Shown here: one piece after another, positions 9,055-17,985 of the stretch
Numbering within the stretch: position 1 is the stretch's first letter
Layout of the letters: the number at the start of each line of letters is the position of its first letter
Translations under genes and position numbers: made by a program
Assembly (NCBI GenBank): GCA_037138335.1
Contig: JBAXIO010000004.1
Location: 230,797-294,796, forward strand
Source: CAIRDP01 sp037138335
GTDB lineage: Bacteria > Bacteroidota > Bacteroidia > Bacteroidales > FEN-979
DNA: 64,000 bases
Reading direction: 5' to 3'
Notes under the pieces: generated by a model
The model's database searches: none
The model's input: only the letters and a program-made list of their open reading frames with translations
What the model was told of the DNA's origin: nothing

Positions 9055-9792
9055 TCAGAACGAGGCTGTGTTTGTTTTTTCGTAGACCTTACGGTGGAAG
9101 CTGAAATATTGTGCCGGTTTATGCGATACATCAACCTGTTTCTCGTTGATAGGCATGATGTATGGCATGTTCGCCACTTTTTTACGAAAATTTCGTTTAT
9201 CAAGCTTTACGCCTAAAATAACTTCATACAACTGCTGCAGCTGCCCCAGTGTAAATTTTGGCGGCAACAGCTCAAAAGCAATGGGTTTGGATCTCAGGTC
9301 GGCCCTTAACACAAGGAGTGCCTGTTGCAAAATGGAGATATGGTCAAAAGCCAGATCTTCAACTTCCGAAACTTTATACCAGCGTGAATTTGACTGGAGG
9401 GCAAAATTGGCAGCTTTGTCCTGGTCAATGTTTATAAGTGAATAATATGCAATGGTGACCACTATCTCCTCGGGGTGGCCTATGCTGCGCAGCCATTCCA
9501 TGTCGCGGGCCTGCCGTTTAAGCCGTTTTGGGGATCCTATCGCAGCGAATTGCTTCAGATATATATTGTCGAGGCCTGTAAGTTCCCTCAACACCCTGGA
9601 TGCGGCCCTGTCAAGGTCCTCATCCTTTAGCACAAGATCCCCGGGCAGTTTGAGGTCATTGAACTTCTTCCCTTTATACTTCATGTTACGCTCAATCAAT
9701 AATACGTTGAGCCTGCCGAACTCAAAACCGAATACAACGCAATCAACTGAAACATGGGGATTGAGGTTCCCGATTGTATTTGAACCCAGCAT
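9055..9792 (-). CDS. NrtR-type regulator: Nudix-like domain plus winged helix
   Basis: 245 residues. Residues 1-150 form a Nudix-like fold (SVDCVVFGFEFGRLNVLLIER, then KLPGDLV). The Nudix box is degenerate: RVLRELTGL keeps RE but lacks the EE pair needed for metal-dependent hydrolysis, so the domain probably senses a ligand. Residues about 155-245 form the C-terminal winged helix seen in NrtR proteins (FTLGQLQQLYEVILG, then DKRNFRKKV). In Bacteroides thetaiotaomicron a regulator of this family (AraR) controls arabinose use, which fits a sugar-responsive role. It is divergent from the glycan locus starting at 10161, so local control of that locus is an attractive but untested inference. Confidence 0.85.
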   Translation of the reverse strand: MLGSNTIGNLNPHVSVDCVVFGFEFGRLNVLLIERNMKYKGKKFNDLKLPGDLVLKDEDLDRAASRVLRELTGLDNIYLKQFAAIGSPKRLKRQARDMEWLRSIGHPEEIVVTIAYYSLINIDQDKAANFALQSNSRWYKVSEVEDLAFDHISILQQALLVLRADLRSKPIAFELLPPKFTLGQLQQLYEVILGVKLDKRNFRKKVANMPYIMPINEKQVDVSHKPAQYFSFHRKVYEKTNTASF

Positions 9793-9838
9793 ATTATTAA
9801 TATCTGATGAACCCTGCTTTAAACAAATGAAGTGGAGG

Positions 9839-9846
9839 CAAAAATA
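9839..9846 (-). promoter_or_regulatory. TATTTTTG -7 element of the NrtR-type gene
   Basis: An exact TAnnTTTG match on the minus strand, placing the mRNA start near 9835 and giving a leader of about 43 nt. No good -33 element was seen. Confidence 0.45.
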
Positions 9847-10090
9847 GGATAAAAGGCAGGATATCGTTCATGCACCGAAAATATTTCATTGTCTTAATTT
9901 CTCAGACAAAAAAGTCATGGTGCTAACATGCTGACAATCAGTGGATAATATGTATTGTTAGGTCTGATTGAAAAATATTTTCCTTTTTTAAATAAAATAT
10001 TTGGAAAATTATTAACAATATTTATAACTTAGTGTCCTGATAACACTATGTATTTTCCTGATAAAAATTGTTAATAAACGGTAGTATTGT

Positions 10091-10121
10091 TTGTTTCACC
10101 CGCCTATCTGTATTATATTTG
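10091..10121 (+). promoter_or_regulatory. Promoter of the glycan-utilisation locus
   Basis: TTG (10091-10093), 20 nt, then TATATTTG (10114-10121), a full match to the Bacteroidota consensus. Predicted start near 10125, leader of about 36 nt before the ATG at 10161. Confidence 0.7.
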
Positions 10122-10160
10122 CCTTAATAATCTGATTATTAATTTTAAATCCAAACAAAA

Positions 10161-11948
10161 ATGAAAAACGTTCCCAAGTATTCCTGGACGATGTTGATCG
10201 TAATGGTCCTTGTCCTTCTTGCTTCCTGCAAGAAAAAAGAAACAACACCGGACGTCATCGCCAGCTTTACATCAACGGTTGATGCGTCAAATTTTCTAAA
10301 AATCAATTTTAAGAATGCATCAGCAAATTTCTCGTCACTTTCCTGGAATTTCGGTGATAATTCTGCTTTATCAACAGAGACCAATCCGTCTCATGTTTAT
10401 GCAGCTATCGGCACTTACACCGTAGTGCTCACCGCTACTTCAACCGACGGCTCCACTAAAAACTCGTTTTCGGCCAAGATTACACTTACCGACCCGAATG
10501 CCGAGCTTACCAAACTCGCCGGAACAATATCCAAGACATGGAAACTGCTGCGCCAGACAACCACAGGACGTTATCCCCTGGAGTGCGGCCCCGAAGACCA
10601 TTCAACAATATGGTGGGCTGTTGGCAAAGACAATGATGAACTTGCAAAACGTCCCTGCCAGCTTAACGACGAATGGACATTCTACCGTAATGGCGGAACA
10701 ATGGTATTTAACGCTCACGGGGATTTCTGGCGTGAAGGAGGGATTTTTGCAGATCCTACCGCTGTTTGCGGTGATACTTCTTCAATGTTAGGCCCGGCCG
10801 GCGAAAACCTCAGTGCATGGGGCGGTGGAACACATACTTATGCAATGAGAGTGATGCCAGGCGGAACAACTTTAACAGCACTTGGCCTGGGGGCCTATGT
10901 TGGCTTCTTTAAGCTTGGGAATGGTTCTGAAACAAAAGTTCCCCTGGATTCAGTTCGTTATAATATCATCAAACTGACCGAAGGACCAATCGATACCCTG
11001 ATCATCGAAGGCGTTTACAGGTGGGATCCTGCCCAGTCAGGCGGTTACTGGAGATTTGTATTGATGCATTATGACAACCCGGCCGACGAACCCCCAATGC
11101 CCGGACCGAAACCAACAACCAATTTCACAATGACTATCAGCGGCCTCACAATTACACTCACCAATACTTCTACCGATGCGGTTTCTTATGCATGGGATTT
11201 TGGTGACGGACAGACTTCAACTGCCACAAGCCCTGTTCATACTTATGCAACAGATGGTATATACACCGTTACACTGACCTCCACAAACCCGAATGGAAGC
11301 ACCTCTTCATCGATGGTTGCCTTTGTTTCCTCAACACCTCTTACAGATGCAATCCTGCAAGGGGGAGCCTGGAAAGTTCGTATTGATGATTATGCAGTCT
11401 TCGTTGGTTCAGGCCTCGGCAAAAACGACTGGTGGCATGTTAGCAAAGCTATGTTGGAAAGCGGTACCGGTACCGACAACTGGACCTGCATGCCATTAAA
11501 TACCTTTACATTCGGCGCAGCCGGATCATTTGTATATGCCACTAATGGCGGTGGAAGGAACGACGGCTATTTCGGAACCCCGAACGGCTGCTGGACCGAT
11601 GCTGACATTGCTGCAAGCCCCGGAGCTGCTTTTGGAAGCTGCTCAACCCATACCTATACATTTACTCCTGGTAGCGGTGGAACCCTGCCTACTATCACCC
11701 TGACCAACGGTGCCGGTTATGCTGCTTTCCTCGGTTTCTACAAAGGTTACAATGGTGTAGCCAGCGGTGTTAAGGGTGGTGAAAATGGTGGCGACAACAC
11801 CATACCTCCTAATTTTGGCTCAGCTACAAATACATACTCGGTGATGGGTTATGCCAATACAGGAACTAAAGAATATTTGTTTGTTTCAGTAGATATCTCC
11901 GAACTTCATACCGGTGGATCAGCATGGTCTGTCGTACTTGAGCGCTAA
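10161..11948 (+). CDS. Duplicated PKD lipoprotein, probable surface glycan-binding protein
   Basis: 595 residues with a lipoprotein signal (lipid Cys23 in LLASC, followed by Lys residues). The architecture is an internal duplication. PKD domain 1 (about 33-111, SWNFGDNSALST) is followed by module A (about 115-310). PKD domain 2 (about 317-392, YAWDFGDGQTST) is followed by module B (about 395-595). A and B share an order of landmarks: WK near the start, a WW, a Trp-Cys-rich section, a GTHTY/CSTHTYTF strand, then GLGAYVGFFK versus GAGYAAFLGFYK. The aromatic residues could be sugar-stacking sites. Its place ahead of susC/susD fits a surface glycan-binding protein. No catalytic motif was recognised, so a lectin role is inference. 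Confidence 0.78.
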   Translation: MKNVPKYSWTMLIVMVLVLLASCKKKETTPDVIASFTSTVDASNFLKINFKNASANFSSLSWNFGDNSALSTETNPSHVYAAIGTYTVVLTATSTDGSTKNSFSAKITLTDPNAELTKLAGTISKTWKLLRQTTTGRYPLECGPEDHSTIWWAVGKDNDELAKRPCQLNDEWTFYRNGGTMVFNAHGDFWREGGIFADPTAVCGDTSSMLGPAGENLSAWGGGTHTYAMRVMPGGTTLTALGLGAYVGFFKLGNGSETKVPLDSVRYNIIKLTEGPIDTLIIEGVYRWDPAQSGGYWRFVLMHYDNPADEPPMPGPKPTTNFTMTISGLTITLTNTSTDAVSYAWDFGDGQTSTATSPVHTYATDGIYTVTLTSTNPNGSTSSSMVAFVSSTPLTDAILQGGAWKVRIDDYAVFVGSGLGKNDWWHVSKAMLESGTGTDNWTCMPLNTFTFGAAGSFVYATNGGGRNDGYFGTPNGCWTDADIAASPGAAFGSCSTHTYTFTPGSGGTLPTITLTNGAGYAAFLGFYKGYNGVASGVKGGENGGDNTIPPNFGSATNTYSVMGYANTGTKEYLFVSVDISELHTGGSAWSVVLER

Positions 11949-11973
11949 CTTAAAAACAACTAATTATCAGGTT

Positions 11974-12014
11974 AAAAGCAAGAGTGAGCGGGGAACTGTC
12001 TCACTCTTGCTTTT
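11974..12014 (+). terminator. 15-bp perfect hairpin between the lipoprotein and susC
   Basis: AAAAGCAAGAGTGAG (11974-11988) pairs perfectly with CTCACTCTTGCTTTT (12000-12014) around an 11-nt loop. The stem ends in four U then AUAC, a weak U-tract. No new promoter box was found before susC, so it probably acts as a partial terminator or RNA-stability element that sets the ratio of lipoprotein to SusCD. Confidence 0.7.
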
Positions 12015-12058
12015 ATACAAACTTCCTTAAATAATTAATTCAATTAAATACTCAGATT

Positions 12059-14989
12059 ATGTTCAGACATTTTACGCTATTATTCTTCGCCGTTTTGTCT
12101 TTGTCTGTATTCGCGCAAAACCGATTGATTACGGGTAAAGTCACCGACGCCGATGGTATCGGCTTACCCGGCGTTACTATCCAATTGCTGGGTACGACCA
12201 AGGGTACGACCACCGATGGAAACGGAAATTACCAGATCAATGCCGAGAAAGGGGTGTTGAAGTTCAGTTACATTGGTTATCTCTCACAGGATATCAAGGT
12301 TGAGAATCAAAGCAGCATTAATGTTGTAATGCATGAAAACGTCAGTGTCCTGAATGAAGTTGTCGTTATTGGTTACGGCACCCAGGTTAAAAAAGACCTT
12401 ACCACTGCCGTTTCGGTAATAGATCAAAAGGATATTGAGGACAGGCCCATCACTTCTGCCGCACAGGCCCTTCAGGGGAAAGCAGCAGGCGTTGACGTGG
12501 TGCAGCCTTCAGGAAAACCGGGAGGGGAAATTGTTGTCCATGTGCGCGGCACCACCTCGGTCCTTGCAGGCAACGACCCCCTTTATGTTGTGGACGGTGT
12601 GCCAACTACCGATATCAGGGGACTTAACCCGAGCGATATCGCTTCCATGAGCGTTCTCAAAGACGCTTCTTCAGCCGCCATTTACGGGGCAAGGGCTGCC
12701 AACGGTGTTGTGACGATCACCACCTTCAGGGGAAAAGAAAATACGCCGGTTATTAAATTCCAGACATACGTAGGCGCCTCCTGGCTCAGGAAACCTATCC
12801 AGACCCTGAACACCAAACAATACCGTGACCTGATAGACCAGATCTCACCGGGGTCCCTTGATCCTACATGGACCGGGTATACCGACTGGAGCAACCTCGT
12901 CTTCGGCACAGGGTTCAACCAGTCATACCAGCTTTCTGCTTCCGGCGGAAACGAAAAAAACCGCTATTATTCCTCCCTGGGCTATCTTAGTGAAGCAGGT
13001 ATTGTAAAACCGGCACAATTCAGCAGGATCAACTTCAGGATCAACCTTGATAATGAATTAAGGTCCTGGCTGAAGACCTCGACCAATGTGAACATGATCT
13101 ATTCCAAAACCCAGGATACCCCCGACAATGCCAGTTCAGGCCGTGGAGGTGTTATCATGAGCACCCTGAACACGCCGCCGTTCCTGAATGTTTACAAAAG
13201 CGACGGAAGCGGCCAGTTTGACCCTAACCCTTTCCAGCCTTCATGGGAAAACCCCATAGCCTATATGGAAGGGCCTGACCAGAAAGCTATCGACTTCCGG
13301 GTTTTCGGGAACCTCAACATCACCGCAACCATTATCAAAGGCCTTACATTTACAACGAATTTCGGTATCGATTACACCAGCCACCAGTGGGATTATTACC
13401 TTGATCCCTTCCGCACCAATTACGGTCGTCAGCAAAACGGCGTAGGCCAGGCCGACAAAAGCCATGCCCTTACATGGCTGTGGGAAAACACCTTGAATTA
13501 CAACAAACAATGGGGAAAGCATAAACTTTCGGCATTGCTGGGAGCCAGTCAGCAGAAATACAATTACAATGATTCTTACATCTGGGGGAATGATTTTCCT
13601 TCCAATGTTTCGGTAACAACGCTTAATGCGGCAAACACCGTTTCGGCTTCAACCGATATCCAGCAATGGGCCCTCGCTTCGTTTTTCGGCAGGGCCACTT
13701 ACGATTATGCAAGCAAATACTACCTTACTGTCAGCGTACGCCGCGACGGCTCCTCCAAGCTCGCAAATCCCTGGGGGACCATGCCTGCATTCTCGGCAGG
13801 ATGGAGGATCTCCGGCGAAAACTTCTGGAAAGGCATTACACTCATCAACGACCTTAAGATCAGGGGAGGCTGGGGAAAGAACGGTAACCAGGAAGGCATC
13901 CCGAATTATGCACGCTACGGGCTTATAAGCTATTACCGCCGCACTGCAACCAATCCCTTATCGGGTCCTTCTGCCGTGCAGGTAACCTACGGGAATCCCG
14001 ACCTGAAATGGGAGACCACCAGCCAGACAAACCTCGGGATCGATCTTTCAATGTTCAACTCGAGGGTCGTCCTGAATGTCGACGCTTATTACAAACTAAC
14101 CAATGATGTACTGCTGAATGTTCAGCTGCCCGCTTCATTGCCGATCACGACCATGCAAACCAATGCCGGAACCATCGAGAACAAGGGGCTGGAGTTTAAC
14201 CTGCATACAGTCAATTTCGCAAGTAAGTTCGGCTGGAACACCGATTTCAACATTTCACTCAACCGTAATATGGTCAAGAGCCTGAAATACACCGATGTCT
14301 ATTATTTTGGCAGGATCTACAGCAATAACCAGGATGTGGCTATCGTAAAGGCAGGGATGCCCCTTGGTACATTTTATGGTTATGTATCAGAAGGCGTTGA
14401 CCCTAAAACCGGCATGATCAAATACGCCGATGTCAACGGAAATGGGATCCTCGACCCGGGCGACCGCACCGTGATAGGGCATGCCCAGCCCAAGTACATT
14501 TTCGGGATCACCAATACTTTCAGCTACTGGAGGTTTGATCTTTCAGTGTTTGTGCAGGGCAGTTACGGGAACCAGATTTATAATGCCACCCGTATCGACC
14601 TGGAAGGCATGTTCGATTCAAAGAACCAGTCCTCCATCGTAATGGACCGCTGGACACCCACCAACACCATCACCAACATACCTAAAGTCGTTGGCAACGG
14701 GAATATGGATAATGTGAAAAATTCCTCCAGGTTCATTGAAGACGGATCGTATGTGAGATTAAAATCAGTCACCCTCTCATACAAGGTTATTGAAAATGTG
14801 AAAAAGAAGAAAGGCGTTCCCAAGCTTTCTGTCTATGTAACCGGGCAGAACCTGCTTACCCTCACCAAGTACTCGGGTTTCGATCCTGAAGTGAATGCTT
14901 ACGGTAACAGTGCCACAGAAATGGGAATCGATTACGGCACCTACCCCCAGGCGATATCACTGATTGCCGGAATAAATGTTGAATTTTAA
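12059..14989 (+). CDS. susC: SusC-like TonB-dependent outer-membrane transporter
   Basis: 976 residues. A signal peptide (ending near SVFAQ, residue 20) is followed by a carboxypeptidase-D-like beta domain (about 24-107, ITGKVTDADGIGLPGVTI). The conserved VVVIGYGTQ segment comes next, then the TonB plug domain (about 120-230, with RGTTSVLAGNDPLYVVDGVP and ASSAAIYGARAANGVV), then a 22-strand barrel ending in an aromatic residue (VEF). It imports oligosaccharides through the outer membrane with energy from TonB. It is followed after 10 bp by susD, its lid lipoprotein. Length and order are standard. The transported glycan is inferred only from the downstream GH30 and GH5 enzymes. Confidence 0.95.
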   Translation: MFRHFTLLFFAVLSLSVFAQNRLITGKVTDADGIGLPGVTIQLLGTTKGTTTDGNGNYQINAEKGVLKFSYIGYLSQDIKVENQSSINVVMHENVSVLNEVVVIGYGTQVKKDLTTAVSVIDQKDIEDRPITSAAQALQGKAAGVDVVQPSGKPGGEIVVHVRGTTSVLAGNDPLYVVDGVPTTDIRGLNPSDIASMSVLKDASSAAIYGARAANGVVTITTFRGKENTPVIKFQTYVGASWLRKPIQTLNTKQYRDLIDQISPGSLDPTWTGYTDWSNLVFGTGFNQSYQLSASGGNEKNRYYSSLGYLSEAGIVKPAQFSRINFRINLDNELRSWLKTSTNVNMIYSKTQDTPDNASSGRGGVIMSTLNTPPFLNVYKSDGSGQFDPNPFQPSWENPIAYMEGPDQKAIDFRVFGNLNITATIIKGLTFTTNFGIDYTSHQWDYYLDPFRTNYGRQQNGVGQADKSHALTWLWENTLNYNKQWGKHKLSALLGASQQKYNYNDSYIWGNDFPSNVSVTTLNAANTVSASTDIQQWALASFFGRATYDYASKYYLTVSVRRDGSSKLANPWGTMPAFSAGWRISGENFWKGITLINDLKIRGGWGKNGNQEGIPNYARYGLISYYRRTATNPLSGPSAVQVTYGNPDLKWETTSQTNLGIDLSMFNSRVVLNVDAYYKLTNDVLLNVQLPASLPITTMQTNAGTIENKGLEFNLHTVNFASKFGWNTDFNISLNRNMVKSLKYTDVYYFGRIYSNNQDVAIVKAGMPLGTFYGYVSEGVDPKTGMIKYADVNGNGILDPGDRTVIGHAQPKYIFGITNTFSYWRFDLSVFVQGSYGNQIYNATRIDLEGMFDSKNQSSIVMDRWTPTNTITNIPKVVGNGNMDNVKNSSRFIEDGSYVRLKSVTLSYKVIENVKKKKGVPKLSVYVTGQNLLTLTKYSGFDPEVNAYGNSATEMGIDYGTYPQAISLIAGINVEF

Positions 14990-14999
14990 TTCTTAGTAT

Positions 15000-16466
15000 A
15001 TGAAAAAGATATTCATTATTTCCATATTGATACTGGCAGCAGTCTCCTTTCAATCCTGCAAAAAATTCCTTGATCTGCAGCCGGTCTCCCAGGGGATCGC
15101 AGTGGAAAACAACAGCAGCGATTCGGTATTGTATAAAACTTCCGGGGAGGTTGAAGCAGCCCTGGCCGGCGCCTACGGCGATTTCAAGAACGAATACTAC
15201 CAGCTTGATTATTTCGTGAATGGCGATGCCCAGTCGGATGATGCTTACTCAGGCGGCGATAACCCGGCCAATTTCCAGATCGATGATCTCAAACTCGATG
15301 CTCTCAACACGAATGTAAGCCGTGACTGGGCTTACCTCTATTCTACCATTGGTAAAACAAACTCAGTCATCAACAATACAAATTCATGCCCGGACTCTTC
15401 ACTCACCCAGTCCCGGAGGAGACAGATCATCGGCGAAGCCTCGTTTATCAGGGCTTTCATGTACTTCCAGCTGGTCCAGCTCTGGGGCGATGTGCCGCTT
15501 CAGCTGAAAGAAGTTACCAGCATCAGCGCAAGCAATCTTGAAGAGATCTATCCTCTCCTCTTCCCGCCCAGGACTTCGAAAGACAAGATCTTTGCCCAGA
15601 TCATCAAAGATCTTGAAACTGCCCTGGCAAGGGTGCCTGCAACCGCAGTTAACAAAGGGTATGTGACTACAGGCGCAGTGAATACCCTGCTTGCTTATGT
15701 ATATGCAACCCAGGACCCCCACGACTGGGGCAAGGTCTCACAGTATTGTGATGCCGTTATTTCGGGCGGATACAGCCTCATGCCCAAATATAATGATCTC
15801 TGGGATAACCAGCACAGGAACTGCGCTGAATCTATCTTTGAGATCAACTATTCGGGAGGTTCAAGCGACGGTAACTGGGGTGTAACTATTTTCAGGGGAA
15901 TGGACTGGAAAAAGTTTAATCTTCCTGCTAATGACCTTGTATTTGCTTTCGATTCCGAAGGTGATACCCTGCGTAAAAATGCTTCCATGATCTTTCTTGA
16001 TGTGACAGGCAAATGGTCTGATCCCAATTATCCCCAGAACCATTACCCGTTTATCAACAAATGGAGGAATTTCGCAGTCGGGAGTGACCAGAATTATATT
16101 TTCTACCGCCTTGCGGATGTACTTCTCCTGAAAGCCGAAGCCCTGAACGAAAACGGCGATGTAGCCGGGGCTGCCGCTATAGTCAACCAGATCAGGACCA
16201 GGGCAAAGCTGGCGAATACAACAGCCAGCACACAGGATGCCATGCGCAATGCCATCGCTAAAGAACGCCGGCTTGAGCTTGCCTACGAAGCTCACCGCTG
16301 GTTCGATCTCAAACGCACAGGCAAGGCCATAGATGTAATGAACAACGCGGTAGGCCCTACCGGACAGAAGATAGGATATACTCTTACACAAAACAGGCTG
16401 GTATGGCCTGTCCCACAATCGGAAATGGACAAGAACTCAAAGCTTGTCCAGAATCCCGGATATTAA
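15000..16466 (+). CDS. susD: SusD/RagB-like glycan-binding lipoprotein
   Basis: 488 residues. The lipoprotein signal has lipid Cys20 (SFQSC), followed by KKFLDLQP, a typical SusD mature N-terminus. The fold is mostly alpha-helical with TPR-like repeats. Conserved features include GEASFIRAFMYFQLVQLWGDVPL, and near the C-terminus ERRLELAYEAHRWFDLKRTG and the end region LVWPVPQSEMDKN. It sits on the cell surface as the lid of SusC and binds oligosaccharides for import. It is 10 bp from susC and 13 bp before the GH30 gene, so all are one operon. Family is certain, ligand unknown. Confidence 0.95.
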   Translation: MKKIFIISILILAAVSFQSCKKFLDLQPVSQGIAVENNSSDSVLYKTSGEVEAALAGAYGDFKNEYYQLDYFVNGDAQSDDAYSGGDNPANFQIDDLKLDALNTNVSRDWAYLYSTIGKTNSVINNTNSCPDSSLTQSRRRQIIGEASFIRAFMYFQLVQLWGDVPLQLKEVTSISASNLEEIYPLLFPPRTSKDKIFAQIIKDLETALARVPATAVNKGYVTTGAVNTLLAYVYATQDPHDWGKVSQYCDAVISGGYSLMPKYNDLWDNQHRNCAESIFEINYSGGSSDGNWGVTIFRGMDWKKFNLPANDLVFAFDSEGDTLRKNASMIFLDVTGKWSDPNYPQNHYPFINKWRNFAVGSDQNYIFYRLADVLLLKAEALNENGDVAGAAAIVNQIRTRAKLANTTASTQDAMRNAIAKERRLELAYEAHRWFDLKRTGKAIDVMNNAVGPTGQKIGYTLTQNRLVWPVPQSEMDKNSKLVQNPGY

Positions 16467-16479
16467 TATTTGTTTGACC

Positions 16480-17943
16480 ATGCGGAAGAACCTTGCACAA
16501 TTTTTACCGTTACTGTTCCTGGGAACCCTGTTTTTACTGCTGAATTGCAAAAGTAAAAGCCAGAGCGAACCCATACCGCCACGCCCGGTTGACTCAGTAG
16601 CGGCAAAAGTGTGGCTTACCAAAGGCGATAAATCCAAACTCTTTAACAGGGAAGCGGATCTGCCAATCAGGTCACAGGGTTCAACCAACTGGCCGGTAAT
16701 TACTGTTGATACGGCAACGCTGCTCCAGACCATAGAAGGTTTTGGGGCAGCGCTGACCGGATCATCGGCTTACCTTTTCCATAAAAAGCTGAGCGATGGC
16801 GCAAGGCAGACCGTGTTTACGAAATTATTTGATACGGTTAACGGGGCGGGTATTTCCTTCATGCGCCTGTCTATCGGCGCTTCTGATTTTTCAGTTTCAA
16901 CTTATTCCTACGATGACCTGCAAACTTCGGCCCAAACCGATTACACCCTTCAGCATTTCACCATGTCAAGGGATACAGAGGATGTGATCCCCATGCTGAA
17001 AGAGATCCTGAAGATGAACCCCTCGGTCACCCTCCTTGGTTCTCCCTGGAGCCCGCCGGCCTGGATGAAAACCACCGGGAACATGATAGGCGGAAGCCTG
17101 AAAACAAACTGCTATGATGTGTATGCCGATTACTTTGTGAAATATATCCAGGCAATGAAAAGCCAGGGCATCACCATCTCGGCCATCACACCCCAGAACG
17201 AACCCCTGTATTCAACGGCTTCCTACCCCTGCATGAGCATGCTGTCAAGTGAACAGGATGCTTTTATTAAAGACCACCTCGGACCGAAATTCCAATCGGC
17301 CGGCATTTCCACGAGAATTATCATCTATGACCATAACTGGGACAATATCATCTATTCCATTTCCATCCTTAATGATGCAGGGGCAAGCCAGTATATTTCA
17401 GGTTCGGCATTTCATGGCTATGGCGGCGATGTTTCGGCGATGAGTTCGGTACACACCGCCTTCCCCGGCAAAGGATTGTATTTTACTGAAATTTCTGGAG
17501 GAACCTGGGCCCCGAACTTCTCCGACAACCTGATGTGGAATATGAAGAACATTTTCATAGGCACAACTACCAACTGGTCGAAATGTGCATTGATGTGGAA
17601 CCTTGCCCTGGATCAGAACGGGGCGCCTCATGAAAACAACTCTTCGACATGCCGGGGTGTGGTTACTGTCAATACCTCCAGCGGGCTGGTTACTTATAAT
17701 GAGGATTACTATTCGATCATTCATTTCTCACGGTTTGTGAGGCCCGGCGCTTCAAGGATATCGATCAATGTCCCTACCGGCCTCAACAATATCGGGGCCG
17801 TCGCGTTTAAAAATCCGGATGGGTCCAAGGCCCTGGTCGTGACAAATTACAGTTCCTCCATTACAACGTTCTCTGTCAAACAGGGCGTGAAGAACTTTGC
17901 TTATTCCATCCCGGGATACTCTGTTGTTTCCATTACCTGGTAA
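16480..17943 (+). CDS. GH30 glycoside hydrolase lipoprotein
   Basis: 487 residues from ATG 16480. That start is chosen over an upstream TTG (16444) because it opens a lipoprotein signal (MRKNLAQF, hydrophobic core, LLLNC). The catalytic TIM barrel has the GH30 opening QTIEGFGAALTGSSA and the LGSPWSPPAWMK strand. The acid/base is Glu241 in PQNEPL and the nucleophile Glu337 in FTEISGG. A C-terminal beta domain completes the family fold (FSRFVRPGASRI onward). GH30 enzymes cleave beta-1,6-glucan, glucosylceramide, xylan and others; placement with SusCD favours a surface beta-glucanase. The closest known analogy is the beta-1,6-glucan locus of B. thetaiotaomicron with its GH30_3 enzyme. Subfamily was not resolved by eye. 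Confidence 0.9.
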   Translation: MRKNLAQFLPLLFLGTLFLLLNCKSKSQSEPIPPRPVDSVAAKVWLTKGDKSKLFNREADLPIRSQGSTNWPVITVDTATLLQTIEGFGAALTGSSAYLFHKKLSDGARQTVFTKLFDTVNGAGISFMRLSIGASDFSVSTYSYDDLQTSAQTDYTLQHFTMSRDTEDVIPMLKEILKMNPSVTLLGSPWSPPAWMKTTGNMIGGSLKTNCYDVYADYFVKYIQAMKSQGITISAITPQNEPLYSTASYPCMSMLSSEQDAFIKDHLGPKFQSAGISTRIIIYDHNWDNIIYSISILNDAGASQYISGSAFHGYGGDVSAMSSVHTAFPGKGLYFTEISGGTWAPNFSDNLMWNMKNIFIGTTTNWSKCALMWNLALDQNGAPHENNSSTCRGVVTVNTSSGLVTYNEDYYSIIHFSRFVRPGASRISINVPTGLNNIGAVAFKNPDGSKALVVTNYSSSITTFSVKQGVKNFAYSIPGYSVVSITW

Positions 17944-17985
17944 GCGGGTATCCCGGTCAGGAATCTGATACCTATTTTAACCAAA

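Larger units (their letters stand above)
9793..10160. other. AT-rich divergent regulatory region
   Basis: 368 bp without a gene, between the divergent NrtR-type regulator and the first gene of the glycan locus. It holds a minus-strand -7 element (9839-9846), a full plus-strand promoter (10091-10121), and an AT-rich stretch around 9975-10080 with several AAATATTT and GTTAATAA/TTAACAAT motifs that could be protein-binding sites. No small ORF or RNA structure stands out. Confidence 0.6.

Noticed and set aside
9055..9792. Active Nudix hydrolase
   Set aside because: The EE residues of the Nudix box are missing and a winged helix follows, so a regulator is the better call.
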